Part shown: positions 44,330-52,386 of the stretch, piece by piece | Layout: the number at the start of each line of letters is the position of its first letter | How positions within the stretch are numbered: the first letter of the stretch is position 1 | Source of the DNA: Myxococcota bacterium | Lineage (GTDB): Bacteria > Myxococcota_A > UBA796 > UBA9615 > JAKLKC01 | Length of the DNA: 64,000 nucleotides | Assembly: GCA_023150875.1 (NCBI GenBank) | Contig: JAKLKC010000002.1 | Span: 198,846-262,845 of the forward strand | Reading direction: 5' to 3' | The notes under the pieces: model-generated | Seen by the model: only the letters and a program-made list of their open reading frames with translations | Told to the model about the DNA's origin: nothing | Database searches by the model: none | Made by a program: the position numbers and the translations under genes

Positions 44330-44359
44330 ATCATAGGCCCGGGAGGGCGTTCCGGGCAA
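44330..44359 (-). promoter_or_regulatory. Putative promoter of queD-folE
   Basis: On the minus strand TTGCCC (44359-44354), an 18-nt spacer and TATGAT (44335-44330). The leader is about 38 nt. Confidence 0.4.
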
Positions 44360-44382
44360 CGCCGCGCCCCCACGGGTCCCGG

Positions 44383-44411
44383 TTGTGGGCTCCGCCGGAC
44401 GCGACTAGATT
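44383..44411 (+). promoter_or_regulatory. Putative promoter of the TlpA-like gene
   Basis: TTGTGG (44383-44388), a 17-nt spacer and TAGATT (44406-44411). It is back to back with the queD promoter in the same 178-bp region. Confidence 0.5.
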
Positions 44412-44463
44412 ACCGGCGCGACGCGCCCCCGTCCGGCCCCCCACCGTCCCCGAAGGAGTCGCC

Positions 44464-45873
44464 TTGGCCGCCAAGAAGCCCCCCCGGAGCCGGGTCAAGA
44501 CCCCGAAGCCGGCCCCCCGCTCCCCCGGATCCTCCGGAGGGCGCCGCGGGAGGGGCTCGGGCCGGGGCTCCGGCGGCCTCGTCATCGCCGCCATCGTGCT
44601 GGGGGTCGTGGGGGTGCTGGTGGGCCTGGTGCTGGGGGGCCGCGGGGATCCCGAGGTGAAGGTCCCCCCGCCGTCGAGCCCCGAGGCACCGGCGCGGCGG
44701 AGCCCCACGCCCCCGGAGCGCGGACCCGAACCCGAGGCCCCGCCCGCCGGGAGCAGCTCCCCGTTCCTGGACGGCAAGGCCCTGGCGCGCCTGGACGCCC
44801 ACCCGGACGCCGTCGCCGACTACCGCCGCGCCGTCGGCTTCGTCCAGGGCGACAACGCCCGGGGGGCGGCCCCCATCCTCCAACGCCTCCGGGACCGCTT
44901 CCCGGGGGAGGCCATCGAGGAGGAGATCGCGGCCCTCCAGGCCCGGGCGGCGGCGACGTCGGACGACCCCGGCAAGGCCCTGGAGCTCGCCCGCGCCTTC
45001 CGTTCCCGGTGGCCGGGCAGCCGGTACGAGGCCCAGGCGACCGTCGCCGAGGCCAAGGCCCACCTCGTCCTGGGGCGCCGGGCGCAGAAGGCCGCGGAGG
45101 GAGACGACCTCCCCGCCGGGGCGGCGCGGTCCTTCGACGAGGCCGCCCGCCTCTTCGAGAAGGCCGCCGGCCAGTCGGCGGACGCCGACGCCGCCATCGA
45201 GGCGCTGCTGGGCCGGGCGACCGCCCTGTCGGCCAAGGGAGACTCCCAGGCCGCCCTCGCCGCCTACCAGGAGGTGGCGCGCCGCCATCGCTCCGATCCC
45301 CGGGCCGCCACCGCCCTCCAGAGCGCGGCCCAGGACGCCTGGGACCGGGACGACGTGGAGACGGCGCGGTCCCTGCTCGGCCAGGTGGTGGAAGAGTGGC
45401 CGGGCTCGAAGGCCGCCAACCGCGCCCGCTCCGACCTGGCCGCCCTGGACGTGGTGGGCAAGACGGCCCCGGAGCTCCAAGTGGAGCGGTGGTTCGCCGA
45501 CCAGCCATCCCCCCTGTCGTCCCTGCGGGGCAAGACGGTGATGCTGGTGTTCTGGGCGACGTGGTGTCCCCACTGCCGCAAGGAGATGCCCCACATCTCG
45601 GAGCTCTACCGCCGATACCGTGCCCAGGGCCTCGAGGTCGTGGCGGTGACCCGCCACAGCAAGGGGCAGACCGACGCGGACGTCGAGAGCTACGTGAAGG
45701 AGAACGGGATCGACTTCCCCGTCGCCGTGGACCGCAAGGGGGCCACGTCCCAGGGCTTCGGCGTCTCGGGGATCCCCGCGGCGGCCATCGTGGACCCCCG
45801 GGGGAAGGTGGTGTGGCGCAACCACCCGGGCCGGCTCTCCGAAGCGGAGCTGGCGAAGCTCTTGCCGGGCTGA
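44464..45873 (+). CDS. Membrane-anchored TlpA-like thioredoxin with TPR-like middle
   Basis: 469 residues from a TTG at 44464, chosen because GAAGGAG lies 5 nt upstream. A basic N terminus and one membrane helix (GGLVIAAIVLGVVGVLVGLV, about 38-60) anchor it, with the rest outside. Residues about 110-330 are TPR-like helices (ALLGRATALSAKGDSQAALA). The C-terminal TlpA/thioredoxin domain carries the redox motif WCPHC (Cys368, Cys371), then VSGIPAAAIVDPRGKVV with the cis-Pro. It may reduce or rearrange disulfides in exported proteins or apocytochromes; a multiheme cytochrome is encoded elsewhere in the window. Confidence 0.88.
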   Translation: MAAKKPPRSRVKTPKPAPRSPGSSGGRRGRGSGRGSGGLVIAAIVLGVVGVLVGLVLGGRGDPEVKVPPPSSPEAPARRSPTPPERGPEPEAPPAGSSSPFLDGKALARLDAHPDAVADYRRAVGFVQGDNARGAAPILQRLRDRFPGEAIEEEIAALQARAAATSDDPGKALELARAFRSRWPGSRYEAQATVAEAKAHLVLGRRAQKAAEGDDLPAGAARSFDEAARLFEKAAGQSADADAAIEALLGRATALSAKGDSQAALAAYQEVARRHRSDPRAATALQSAAQDAWDRDDVETARSLLGQVVEEWPGSKAANRARSDLAALDVVGKTAPELQVERWFADQPSPLSSLRGKTVMLVFWATWCPHCRKEMPHISELYRRYRAQGLEVVAVTRHSKGQTDADVESYVKENGIDFPVAVDRKGATSQGFGVSGIPAAAIVDPRGKVVWRNHPGRLSEAELAKLLPG

Positions 45874-45934
45874 GGAGCGCCGATGGGTCCCCCGGCGGCC
45901 CGTCGCCTCCCGCCGGGGGGGGCGGCGTTTCGCC

Positions 45935-45963
45935 TTGGCATCCCGGGTCGCCTGGGATATATG
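45935..45963 (+). promoter_or_regulatory. Putative promoter of the radical SAM gene
   Basis: TTGGCA (45935-45940), a 17-nt spacer and TATATG (45958-45963). The leader to the ATG at 46015 is about 45 nt. Confidence 0.5.
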
Positions 45964-46014
45964 ACGTAACGGAACTTCCCGCCTCGCCTGACCCGGGCCG
46001 GAGCGATCCCACCG

Positions 46015-47589
46015 ATGCGCGTCGCACTGATCAACCCGACTCCCTACGACCTCTACGCCCCGGGCCCGAGGGCGATCTCCGCCTACCTCAAGAAGAACGG
46101 CCACCCCACCCGCATGATCCTGGTGCCGGGGGAGACCAGCAAGTACCGCTTCCGCGACAACTTCATCTACCAGCTCCCCCTGACGATGGTGGAGGACCTG
46201 GTGGAGCTGGTGAAGGACTGCGACGTCGTCGGCATGTCGTTCATGACGTACATGTACGACGTGTCGGTCCAGATGACGCGGGCGATCAAGAGGGTCTATC
46301 CGGACAAGTTCATCTTCTACGGCGGCCACCACCCCACGACCCTGCCCGAGCAGTGCCTGAACTTCGGCGACGCGGTGTGCACGGGCGAGGGCGAGGAGGC
46401 GACCCTGGAGCTCCTGGACCTGATGGAGGCGGGCAAGGACTACCACGGGGTCAAGAACTACTGGTTCAAGCGGGACGGGAAGATCGTCCGGAACCCCCAC
46501 CGGCCCCTCATCGACGACCTGGACTCCCTGCCGTTCGTGGACTACGACTTGGACGACCACTGGGTCTACGACGCCAAGCAGGTCCACCTGGTCAAGTGCA
46601 CCCCCGAGCTCCTGGAGAAGAACGCGGCCTACTACCCCGACCGCCAGCAGATCATGCGCGCCTGCTACAAGGCGATGATCACCCGGGGCTGCCCGCTCAA
46701 GTGCTCGTACTGCGGGGTGTCCCACACCCACGCCATGTACAAGGGCGACAAGGTCCTGCGCCGCCGCTCCGCCGAGAACATGGTGGCGGAGATGAAGCAG
46801 GTCCTGGCCCGCTACCCCTTCTACGGCATGTTCCACATGCAGGACGACGTGTTCTTCTCGGCGTCCACCGAGGAGATCGTCCACTTCGCCGAGGTCTACA
46901 AGAAGGAGATCGGCCTGCCCATCCGCGCCCAGATGGCGCCGACCACCATCAACGAGACCAAGTTCAAGGCGATGATCGACGCGGGGCTCTGCTTCACCGA
47001 GCTGGGGATCCAGACGGGGAACGCCCGGACCATGGCCCTCTACAAGCGGGGCATGACCAACGAGCACCTGTTCAAGGCGACGTCGATCATCCAGAAGTAC
47101 AAGGACTACCTGAACACCCCCGACTACCACTTCATCCTGGACAACCCCTGGGAGGACCCCATGGACGTGGTGGAGTCCATGCGGGTGCTGTGGAAGCTGG
47201 AGCCCCCCTACAACCTCCTTCCCTCGTCGCTGATCCTCTTCCCCGGCACGGAGTTCTACTACCGCGCCAAGGCCGAGGGGGTCATCAAGGACGAGTTCCG
47301 GGAGGTCTACCGCAAGCACTTCACCACCCCGGTGGGGCGGTACATCAACTTCATCTTCTTCCTGAGCATCTTCAACAGCTTCCCCAAGGGGGTGCTGGAG
47401 TTCCTCACCCGCGAGCCCATCGTCCGCGCCCTGGACCGCCCGGAGTACAACAAGGTGTTCGAGATGGCCTACCGCGCCGGGGAGGTCGGCCGCAAGGTCG
47501 GCCGCGTGGCGGAGTACGGGGTGAAGGGCAAGCTGTTCAACATGCAGAACCTCAGGAACCTCAACAAGATCGCGAGCTACTGGAAGTAG
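46015..47589 (+). CDS. B12-binding-domain radical SAM protein
   Basis: 524 residues. The N-terminal cobalamin-binding-like Rossmann domain begins MRVALINPTPYDLYAPGPRA; FIFYGGHHPTTLPEQCL and AVCTGEGEEATLELLDLM are typical. The radical SAM cluster motif is RGCPLKCSYCGVSHTH (CxxxCxxC). ELGIQTGNARTMALYKRGMT matches the ExGxQSxxxxxLxxxxRGxT strand. The helical C-terminal 130 residues have no known motif. Members methylate unreactive carbons or rearrange rings in lipids, pigments and natural products; the substrate is unknown. The protein is richer in Lys and Tyr than its neighbours. Confidence 0.9.
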   Translation: MRVALINPTPYDLYAPGPRAISAYLKKNGHPTRMILVPGETSKYRFRDNFIYQLPLTMVEDLVELVKDCDVVGMSFMTYMYDVSVQMTRAIKRVYPDKFIFYGGHHPTTLPEQCLNFGDAVCTGEGEEATLELLDLMEAGKDYHGVKNYWFKRDGKIVRNPHRPLIDDLDSLPFVDYDLDDHWVYDAKQVHLVKCTPELLEKNAAYYPDRQQIMRACYKAMITRGCPLKCSYCGVSHTHAMYKGDKVLRRRSAENMVAEMKQVLARYPFYGMFHMQDDVFFSASTEEIVHFAEVYKKEIGLPIRAQMAPTTINETKFKAMIDAGLCFTELGIQTGNARTMALYKRGMTNEHLFKATSIIQKYKDYLNTPDYHFILDNPWEDPMDVVESMRVLWKLEPPYNLLPSSLILFPGTEFYYRAKAEGVIKDEFREVYRKHFTTPVGRYINFIFFLSIFNSFPKGVLEFLTREPIVRALDRPEYNKVFEMAYRAGEVGRKVGRVAEYGVKGKLFNMQNLRNLNKIASYWK

Positions 47590-47625
47590 TCCGCCTCCGG
47601 CGAGGTCGGGCGCCCCGGGTTCGGC

Positions 47626-48078
47626 TCAGGCCGCCTGGCTCGCCTGGACGATCCTGGACCTGAGGTCCGGGACCTCGAAGGGCTTGAGGATGGGGGGGTG
47701 GGGCACCCGCGCCAGGAACTGCCGGGCGTGCTCGGTGCAGGCGCCTCCGGTCATGAACAGGATGCGGCGCTCGAGACCGGGGCTCAGGGCGCGGACGGCG
47801 TCGAAGAACTCCTCGCCGTCGATGCCGGGCATGGAGTAGTCGCAGAGGATCGCCGCCCACGACACGTCCTCCTCCAGGATGCGGAGGGCGTGCTCCCCGC
47901 CACAGGCGACGGTCACATCGAAGGGATGGAGGACCCTCTTCACGAGGCGCGCCACGACCGGGTCGTCGTCCACCACCAGGAAGCGGGCGCCTCCTCGAGG
48001 AGCGGGCGGGCACGTGTCGGCGCTCGGCGATGGAGACTCTCCCTGCGCCGGTCGGTGGACCTGGATGTCCTCGGTCAT
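47626..48078 (-). CDS. Stand-alone response-regulator receiver protein
   Basis: 150 residues. A 30-residue Pro-rich leader precedes a receiver domain: acidic pocket FLVVDDDP, phospho-acceptor Asp in ILCDYSMPGIDG, switch Thr in ILFMTGG, and conserved Lys in PILKPF. No output domain is present. It probably relays phosphate or acts through protein contact. The 128 bp upstream separate it from the receiver-HDOD gene on the same strand. Confidence 0.93.
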   Translation of the reverse strand: MTEDIQVHRPAQGESPSPSADTCPPAPRGGARFLVVDDDPVVARLVKRVLHPFDVTVACGGEHALRILEEDVSWAAILCDYSMPGIDGEEFFDAVRALSPGLERRILFMTGGACTEHARQFLARVPHPPILKPFEVPDLRSRIVQASQAA

Positions 48079-48206
48079 GCGTCATGCCCCCGCGGCGCCC
48101 CGGACTTCCAGACCGGTGCCGCCGGATGGCCCCGCCCGAGCGATTCCTCCCTGCCTTGCTTCATCGGCGCGGAGGCGCGGTGGATGAGTCCTCCGGCGCC
48201 GCGCGT

Positions 48207-49640
48207 TCAGGGATCTCCCAGCCACCGCTCCGCCTGTTCGAAGACCTCCGCCACGCTCTCCTCCGCCAGGTGGAGGTCCCGGCTCGCCCGGCCCGTGGCC
48301 TGGGCGACCTGCCCGGGCAGGTACTCGTACCCTCGCCGGATCGCCATCTCCCAGGCGGCGCTCACGATGTCGCGACGGATGTCGTCGTCGGTGCGGACCT
48401 CGGAGGGGGGAGGGCGGTGGTGGTTCCCGGCGATGTCGACGAAGCGCGCCGGGAGCCCCCAGCTCCGGAGCAGCGCCCGCCCGAGGCCCTCGTGGGTCTG
48501 GGCGCTCTCCGCGGCGAAGCGTTCCATGAAGCCCTCGTCGCTCCCCGCGAAGTCGGGCAGCTCGGCCACGAAGCGGAGCAGGACCAGCTCACCCAGGTTG
48601 TGGGTCAGGGTGATGGCGTAGACCTCCGCCGGGGCCGGGAAACGCAGGACCTCGGCGATGCGGGCCGCCACCCGGGACGTGATCAGCGCGTTCCGCCACA
48701 TCCCCCGCGCGACGGTCTGGAAGGGCTCGCTGTCCATCCGGAACAAGTCCTGGACCAGGATCTCCTGGGCGATGGCGAACACCTCCGCGTTCCCCAGTCG
48801 GACGCACGCCTCGCGGATGGAGGCCAGCGTCCGCGCGGACCGGTAGCGGGTGGAGTTGGCGATCCGCAGCACGGCGGCGGCGGTCGCGGGGTCCCGGGCC
48901 ACCAGCTCCTCCACCTCCTCCACGCCGCAGACCGGGCGGGAGGCCAGCCGCTGGAGCTCCACGGCCGTGGGGTCGATGGCGGGGAGCTTCGTGCGTCCGG
49001 AACGGATCTGGTCGATCAGGGCCTGGACGGGTCCACGGACCTCCGGGCGCGCCGGGCGCGGGTGCGGCGCGGCGGCCGGGGCGGGAGCCGGGGCGGGCCG
49101 GATCATCCGCGACAGGCCACCGGCCCGGCCGCCGGCGGGGGACGGGCCCGCCGCGGCTCCTGGGGGGGAGGTCCCGGGCGGGGTCGACGCCCGGCCGCGG
49201 GCGGCCAGCGGGAGGGCGGAGCCCGTCCTGGCCGCCGGGACGGGACCACGGCGGCGGCGCGAGGTGGCCCGGGCCAGGGCGGCGTCCAGGTCCTCCACCC
49301 TGGCGGGCTTTCGGACGAAGTCCACCGCGCCGTGACGGAGCACCTGGATCACGTCCTCGACCGCGTCGACCCCGCTGACCACCACCACGGGGATCCCCGC
49401 CCCCCTGCTCTCGATCTCCCTCAGGAGCAGGTGCCCCGAGACGCCGGGCATCATCAGGTCCAACAGGACGACGTCGGGCGGCCTCGAGTCGAGGGACGCC
49501 AGGGCGGCGTCCGCGCTCTCCGCGACCGATGGGGCGTAGCCGAGGCGTGGCAGGAGGCGTTGGAGGGAGTCTCGGAAGGCCGGGTCGTCGTCCACCACCA
49601 GTACGCGCGCCGGCCGGAGGGCCTTGGGAGCCGCCGTCAC
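48207..49640 (-). CDS. Receiver-HDOD signalling protein
   Basis: 477 residues from a GTG at 49640 that overlaps the stop of the upstream small gene (GTGA). The receiver domain (1-125) has VLVVDDDPAF, the phospho-Asp in VVLLDLMMPG, and the Lys in VDFVRKPAR. A Pro/Ala-rich linker of about 75 residues follows. Residues about 215-440 are an HDOD domain: LQRLASRPVCGVEEVEELVA, AAVLRIANSTRYRSA, VRLGNAEVFAIAQEILV and ALLRSWGLPARFVDIAGNHH. HDOD proteins control motility, secondary messengers and stress outputs; the target is not evident. Confidence 0.92.
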   Translation of the reverse strand: MTAAPKALRPARVLVVDDDPAFRDSLQRLLPRLGYAPSVAESADAALASLDSRPPDVVLLDLMMPGVSGHLLLREIESRGAGIPVVVVSGVDAVEDVIQVLRHGAVDFVRKPARVEDLDAALARATSRRRRGPVPAARTGSALPLAARGRASTPPGTSPPGAAAGPSPAGGRAGGLSRMIRPAPAPAPAAAPHPRPARPEVRGPVQALIDQIRSGRTKLPAIDPTAVELQRLASRPVCGVEEVEELVARDPATAAAVLRIANSTRYRSARTLASIREACVRLGNAEVFAIAQEILVQDLFRMDSEPFQTVARGMWRNALITSRVAARIAEVLRFPAPAEVYAITLTHNLGELVLLRFVAELPDFAGSDEGFMERFAAESAQTHEGLGRALLRSWGLPARFVDIAGNHHRPPPSEVRTDDDIRRDIVSAAWEMAIRRGYEYLPGQVAQATGRASRDLHLAEESVAEVFEQAERWLGDP

Positions 49641-49993
49641 CGTCCCGTCTCCCGGGGCGGATCGACCCCCTCGGCCACCGCCGACAGCTCGGCGGCGGCG
49701 GCCCGGAAACGCTGCCCCGCCGCCTTGAGCCCGGCGGAAGCACGGCGCACCTCGTCGCCGGCCCACCTCAGGAAGTCCACCTCCCCGCGGGCCTCGGCCG
49801 CGCCCGCCTCGAGCTGGCCGGCCACCTGGTCCAGGAGGAAGCACTCCAGGTTGAGGACGGCCGTAGCGCCGTTCATGTCGTGGGAGAGGCGCCGGAGGGA
49901 CTCACGCACCGGGGCTGCCGGCGGGGCCGGCGCTCCCGTGGCGGGGCGGACACCGGGGGGGGTCTCCTCGTCGCAGGGAGGAGGGGTCGTCAT
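49637..49993 (-). CDS. Small HisKA-like helical protein
   Basis: 118 residues from the ATG at 49993; an ATG at 50011 is also in frame. The central segment VRESLRRLSHDMNGATAVLN resembles the phosphorylatable H-box of histidine kinases or Hpt-like proteins (His after S, followed by D/N), and the rest is one long helical hairpin. There is no ATP-binding domain. The 4-nt overlap with the receiver-HDOD gene suggests it is that protein's phosphate donor, dimer partner or phosphatase. Confidence 0.65.
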   Translation of the reverse strand: MTTPPPCDEETPPGVRPATGAPAPPAAPVRESLRRLSHDMNGATAVLNLECFLLDQVAGQLEAGAAEARGEVDFLRWAGDEVRRASAGLKAAGQRFRAAAAELSAVAEGVDPPRETGR

Positions 49994-50093
49994 GAGCCCA
50001 CCCATCGGCACGGATCCGCGTCGTCTGAACCCCTGCGGCCCAGGCCGGCGAACCTCGCGGCCCGTTCCCGTCCCCGTGGCGGCCCTTCGCCGG

Positions 50094-50123
50094 TTGAACC
50101 TCCGCCGCCGGATCGCCTAGGAT
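50094..50123 (+). promoter_or_regulatory. Putative promoter of the FG-GAP lipoprotein gene
   Basis: TTGAAC (50094-50099), an 18-nt spacer and TAGGAT (50118-50123). The leader is about 33 nt. Confidence 0.5.
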
Positions 50124-50162
50124 CCGTCCGCGTCCAGGGGTCGGACGCTCGGGAGCGCGGGC

Positions 50163-52274
50163 ATGGCGTGGGGACGGGCGGGAGAGCCCGGAGGTGGCGG
50201 GTCGCGGCTGCGGCGATGGGCGATCTCGGCGCTGCTGCTCGCCGCGCCCGGCTGCGCGGAGCCCCCGTGCTGGGTCGCCGGCGATCCTGCTCCGGGGAGG
50301 TGCCTGGAGGAGGATCCCCCCCTCGACGACGACTCCGGGACCGGGGAGGACGACACCGCTCCCCCGGACGACGACACCGCCCCCCCGGACGACGACACTG
50401 CTCCGCCCGACGACGATACCGTCCCGCCCGACGACGACACCGTCCCGCCAGACGACGACACCGTCCCGCCAGACGACGACACCGTCCCGCCAGACGACGA
50501 CACCGTCCCGCCAGACGACGACACCTCGCCACCCGACGGCGACGGCGACGGCGTGCCCGTTCCCGGCGACTGCGACGACACCGATCCGGGGGTGCACCCC
50601 GGCGCAGGGGAGACGTGCGACGGCGTGGACCAGGACTGCGACGGCGTCATCGACGGGGGGGCGGCGGACGCGGCCACGTGGTTCCTCGACTGGGACGGGG
50701 ACGGCCGCGGGGACGGCGGGTCCTCCGTCGCCGCCTGCGCGGCGCCCCCCGGATGGGTGGGGGACTCCACCGACTGCGACGACTCCGATCCCCGGGCCTT
50801 CCCCGGAGCCTGGGAGGGCCCTCTGGACGGTGCCGATCAGGACTGCGCCCCCGGGGACGATCCGGCCTCCCTCAGCATCGCGGGCGCGGTCTTCGAGGGG
50901 GAGTTCCCCGGAGACCTGGCCGGCGCGGCGGTGGCGAGCGCGGGAGACGTCGATGGGGACGGCATCGATGACGTCCTGATCGCGTCGACCTTCGCGGACA
51001 GCCTCGACGGCTCCTACAGCGACGTGGGGCGCGTCTACCTGTTCCTCGCTGCGGACCTGGCGGCGGGCTTCCCCTTCACTCCCGCGGGCGCCCACGCCGT
51101 CCTGGCGGGGAGCTCCGCGGGGGCGATGGCCGGCAAGGCCATCGGAACGGCGGGGGATCTGGATGGCGACGGCCTCGACGAGGTCGTGGTGGGTGCGCCT
51201 GGAGAAGACAGCGGCGGCGATGGCGCAGGCATGGTCTACGTCGTGTGGGGCGACGCCCTCTCCGCTGGGGGCGAGCGGCCCCTGGGCCTGGCGGACGCGC
51301 GGATCCGCGGTCCCCATCCCGGCGCGGAACTCGGCGCTTCGGTGGCCTCCGCGGGGGACGTCGATGGGGACGGCGTCCCCGACCTGCTGGTGGGGGCGCC
51401 CGGCTTCCAGACGGGGGGATCCCTCGCCCCGGGTCGCGCATACGTGTTCTCCGGCGCCCTCCTCGCCCCCGGGGGGCTGTACACGACCGGCGACGCCGGG
51501 ACGGCCCTGGCGGGGGAGGCGGCGGACGACAGGGCGGGCTCGGCGGTCGCCGCCGCGGGTGACGTGGACGGCGACGGCATCCCCGACGTCGCGGTGGGCG
51601 CCCCGGGAAACGACGCCAACGGGGACTCCTCCGGCAGGGTCTACGTCCTGCTGGGTGGTTCCCTGCTGGGGGCGGGACCCGGTACCGTCTCCCTCGGCTC
51701 CGCCCACGTGGTCCTGAACGGGGGGCGGGCGGAACAGGCCGGGGTCTCCCTCGCGGCCCTGGACCTGGATGGGGACGCCTGTGGCGACCTGGTGGTGGGG
51801 GCCCCCGGGGACGCGGTGTACGGCGACGCGGACCCCGGGAGGGCCTACCTCGTCTTCGGGTGCGAGGTCGCAGCCGGGGGGACCGCCACCCTGCCGGACC
51901 TGCCGGGCACGGTCTCCCTCCTCGGGGAGTCCTACGGGGCCGCCGGCGTGGCGGTGGCGTCGGGGGACGTCGACGGGGACGGCGTGGACGACGTGGCGGT
52001 CGGCGGTCCCGGCGGTTGGGGAGGGGCCGACACCACCGACGGGGCCGCCCACCTTTCCTGGGGGGAGGCGGCCGTCCCCGGCGTGGAGGTCGATCTCACC
52101 CACTCGGCGTACCCGGCGTTCACCGGCGAGGCCCTGGGCGACTTCGCCGGCTCCTCGCTGGCGTTGGTGGACGCGGACGGGGACGGCCGCTCGGACCTCC
52201 TCGTGGGCGCCCCCGGGGCAGGCGGTTTCGCCGGCGCCGCGGGCAGGGTGTACCTCCTGTGGAGCCCGTACTGA
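50163..52274 (+). CDS. FG-GAP beta-propeller lipoprotein with Asp-rich repeat linker and MopE motifs
   Basis: 703 residues. The signal ends LLLAAPGC, a lipobox. Residues about 55-125 are a tandem DDDTxPP linker. MopE-type units follow (GDCDDTDPGVHPGAGETCDG, DQDCDGVIDGG, and TDCDDSDPRAFPGAW). From about residue 240 to the end are at least six FG-GAP/integrin-alpha propeller blades, each with DVDGDGxxDxxVGAP (for example GDVDGDGIPDVAVGAPGNDA), whose Asp side chains bind calcium. It is predicted to be a surface-displayed calcium-dependent adhesion or scaffold protein. Confidence 0.9.
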   Translation: MAWGRAGEPGGGGSRLRRWAISALLLAAPGCAEPPCWVAGDPAPGRCLEEDPPLDDDSGTGEDDTAPPDDDTAPPDDDTAPPDDDTVPPDDDTVPPDDDTVPPDDDTVPPDDDTVPPDDDTSPPDGDGDGVPVPGDCDDTDPGVHPGAGETCDGVDQDCDGVIDGGAADAATWFLDWDGDGRGDGGSSVAACAAPPGWVGDSTDCDDSDPRAFPGAWEGPLDGADQDCAPGDDPASLSIAGAVFEGEFPGDLAGAAVASAGDVDGDGIDDVLIASTFADSLDGSYSDVGRVYLFLAADLAAGFPFTPAGAHAVLAGSSAGAMAGKAIGTAGDLDGDGLDEVVVGAPGEDSGGDGAGMVYVVWGDALSAGGERPLGLADARIRGPHPGAELGASVASAGDVDGDGVPDLLVGAPGFQTGGSLAPGRAYVFSGALLAPGGLYTTGDAGTALAGEAADDRAGSAVAAAGDVDGDGIPDVAVGAPGNDANGDSSGRVYVLLGGSLLGAGPGTVSLGSAHVVLNGGRAEQAGVSLAALDLDGDACGDLVVGAPGDAVYGDADPGRAYLVFGCEVAAGGTATLPDLPGTVSLLGESYGAAGVAVASGDVDGDGVDDVAVGGPGGWGGADTTDGAAHLSWGEAAVPGVEVDLTHSAYPAFTGEALGDFAGSSLALVDADGDGRSDLLVGAPGAGGFAGAAGRVYLLWSPY
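50349..50534 (+). repeat. 21-bp coding minisatellite (DDDTxPP)
   Basis: Nine tandem units of 21 bp (the first incomplete) encode DDTAPP, DDDTAPP twice, DDDTVPP five times and DDDTSPP. The five DDDTVPP units are nearly identical at DNA level, the last four differing least, which indicates recent expansion. Slippage could vary the linker length between strains. Confidence 0.9.
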
Positions 52275-52386
52275 GGGGGCGAAATGCGGTAGGCTTCGGC
52301 TCCGATCCGGTCGCCTCGCCCCCTGCCCCGTGCCGGGGGGGTCGATCCTCATCTCCGGGCCCGGCCCGGACCACCCCAAGGGTTCG

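Noticed and set aside
46015..47589. Recent horizontal transfer of the radical SAM gene, from its Lys/Tyr-rich composition
   Set aside because: The codons still end mainly in G or C like the neighbours. The amino-acid bias fits the enzyme family, and no repeat or integrase flanks it.
50349..50534. Regular short repeats that could be read as a CRISPR array
   Set aside because: Units are contiguous 21-mers without spacers, in frame inside a lipoprotein gene, and encode an acidic linker.
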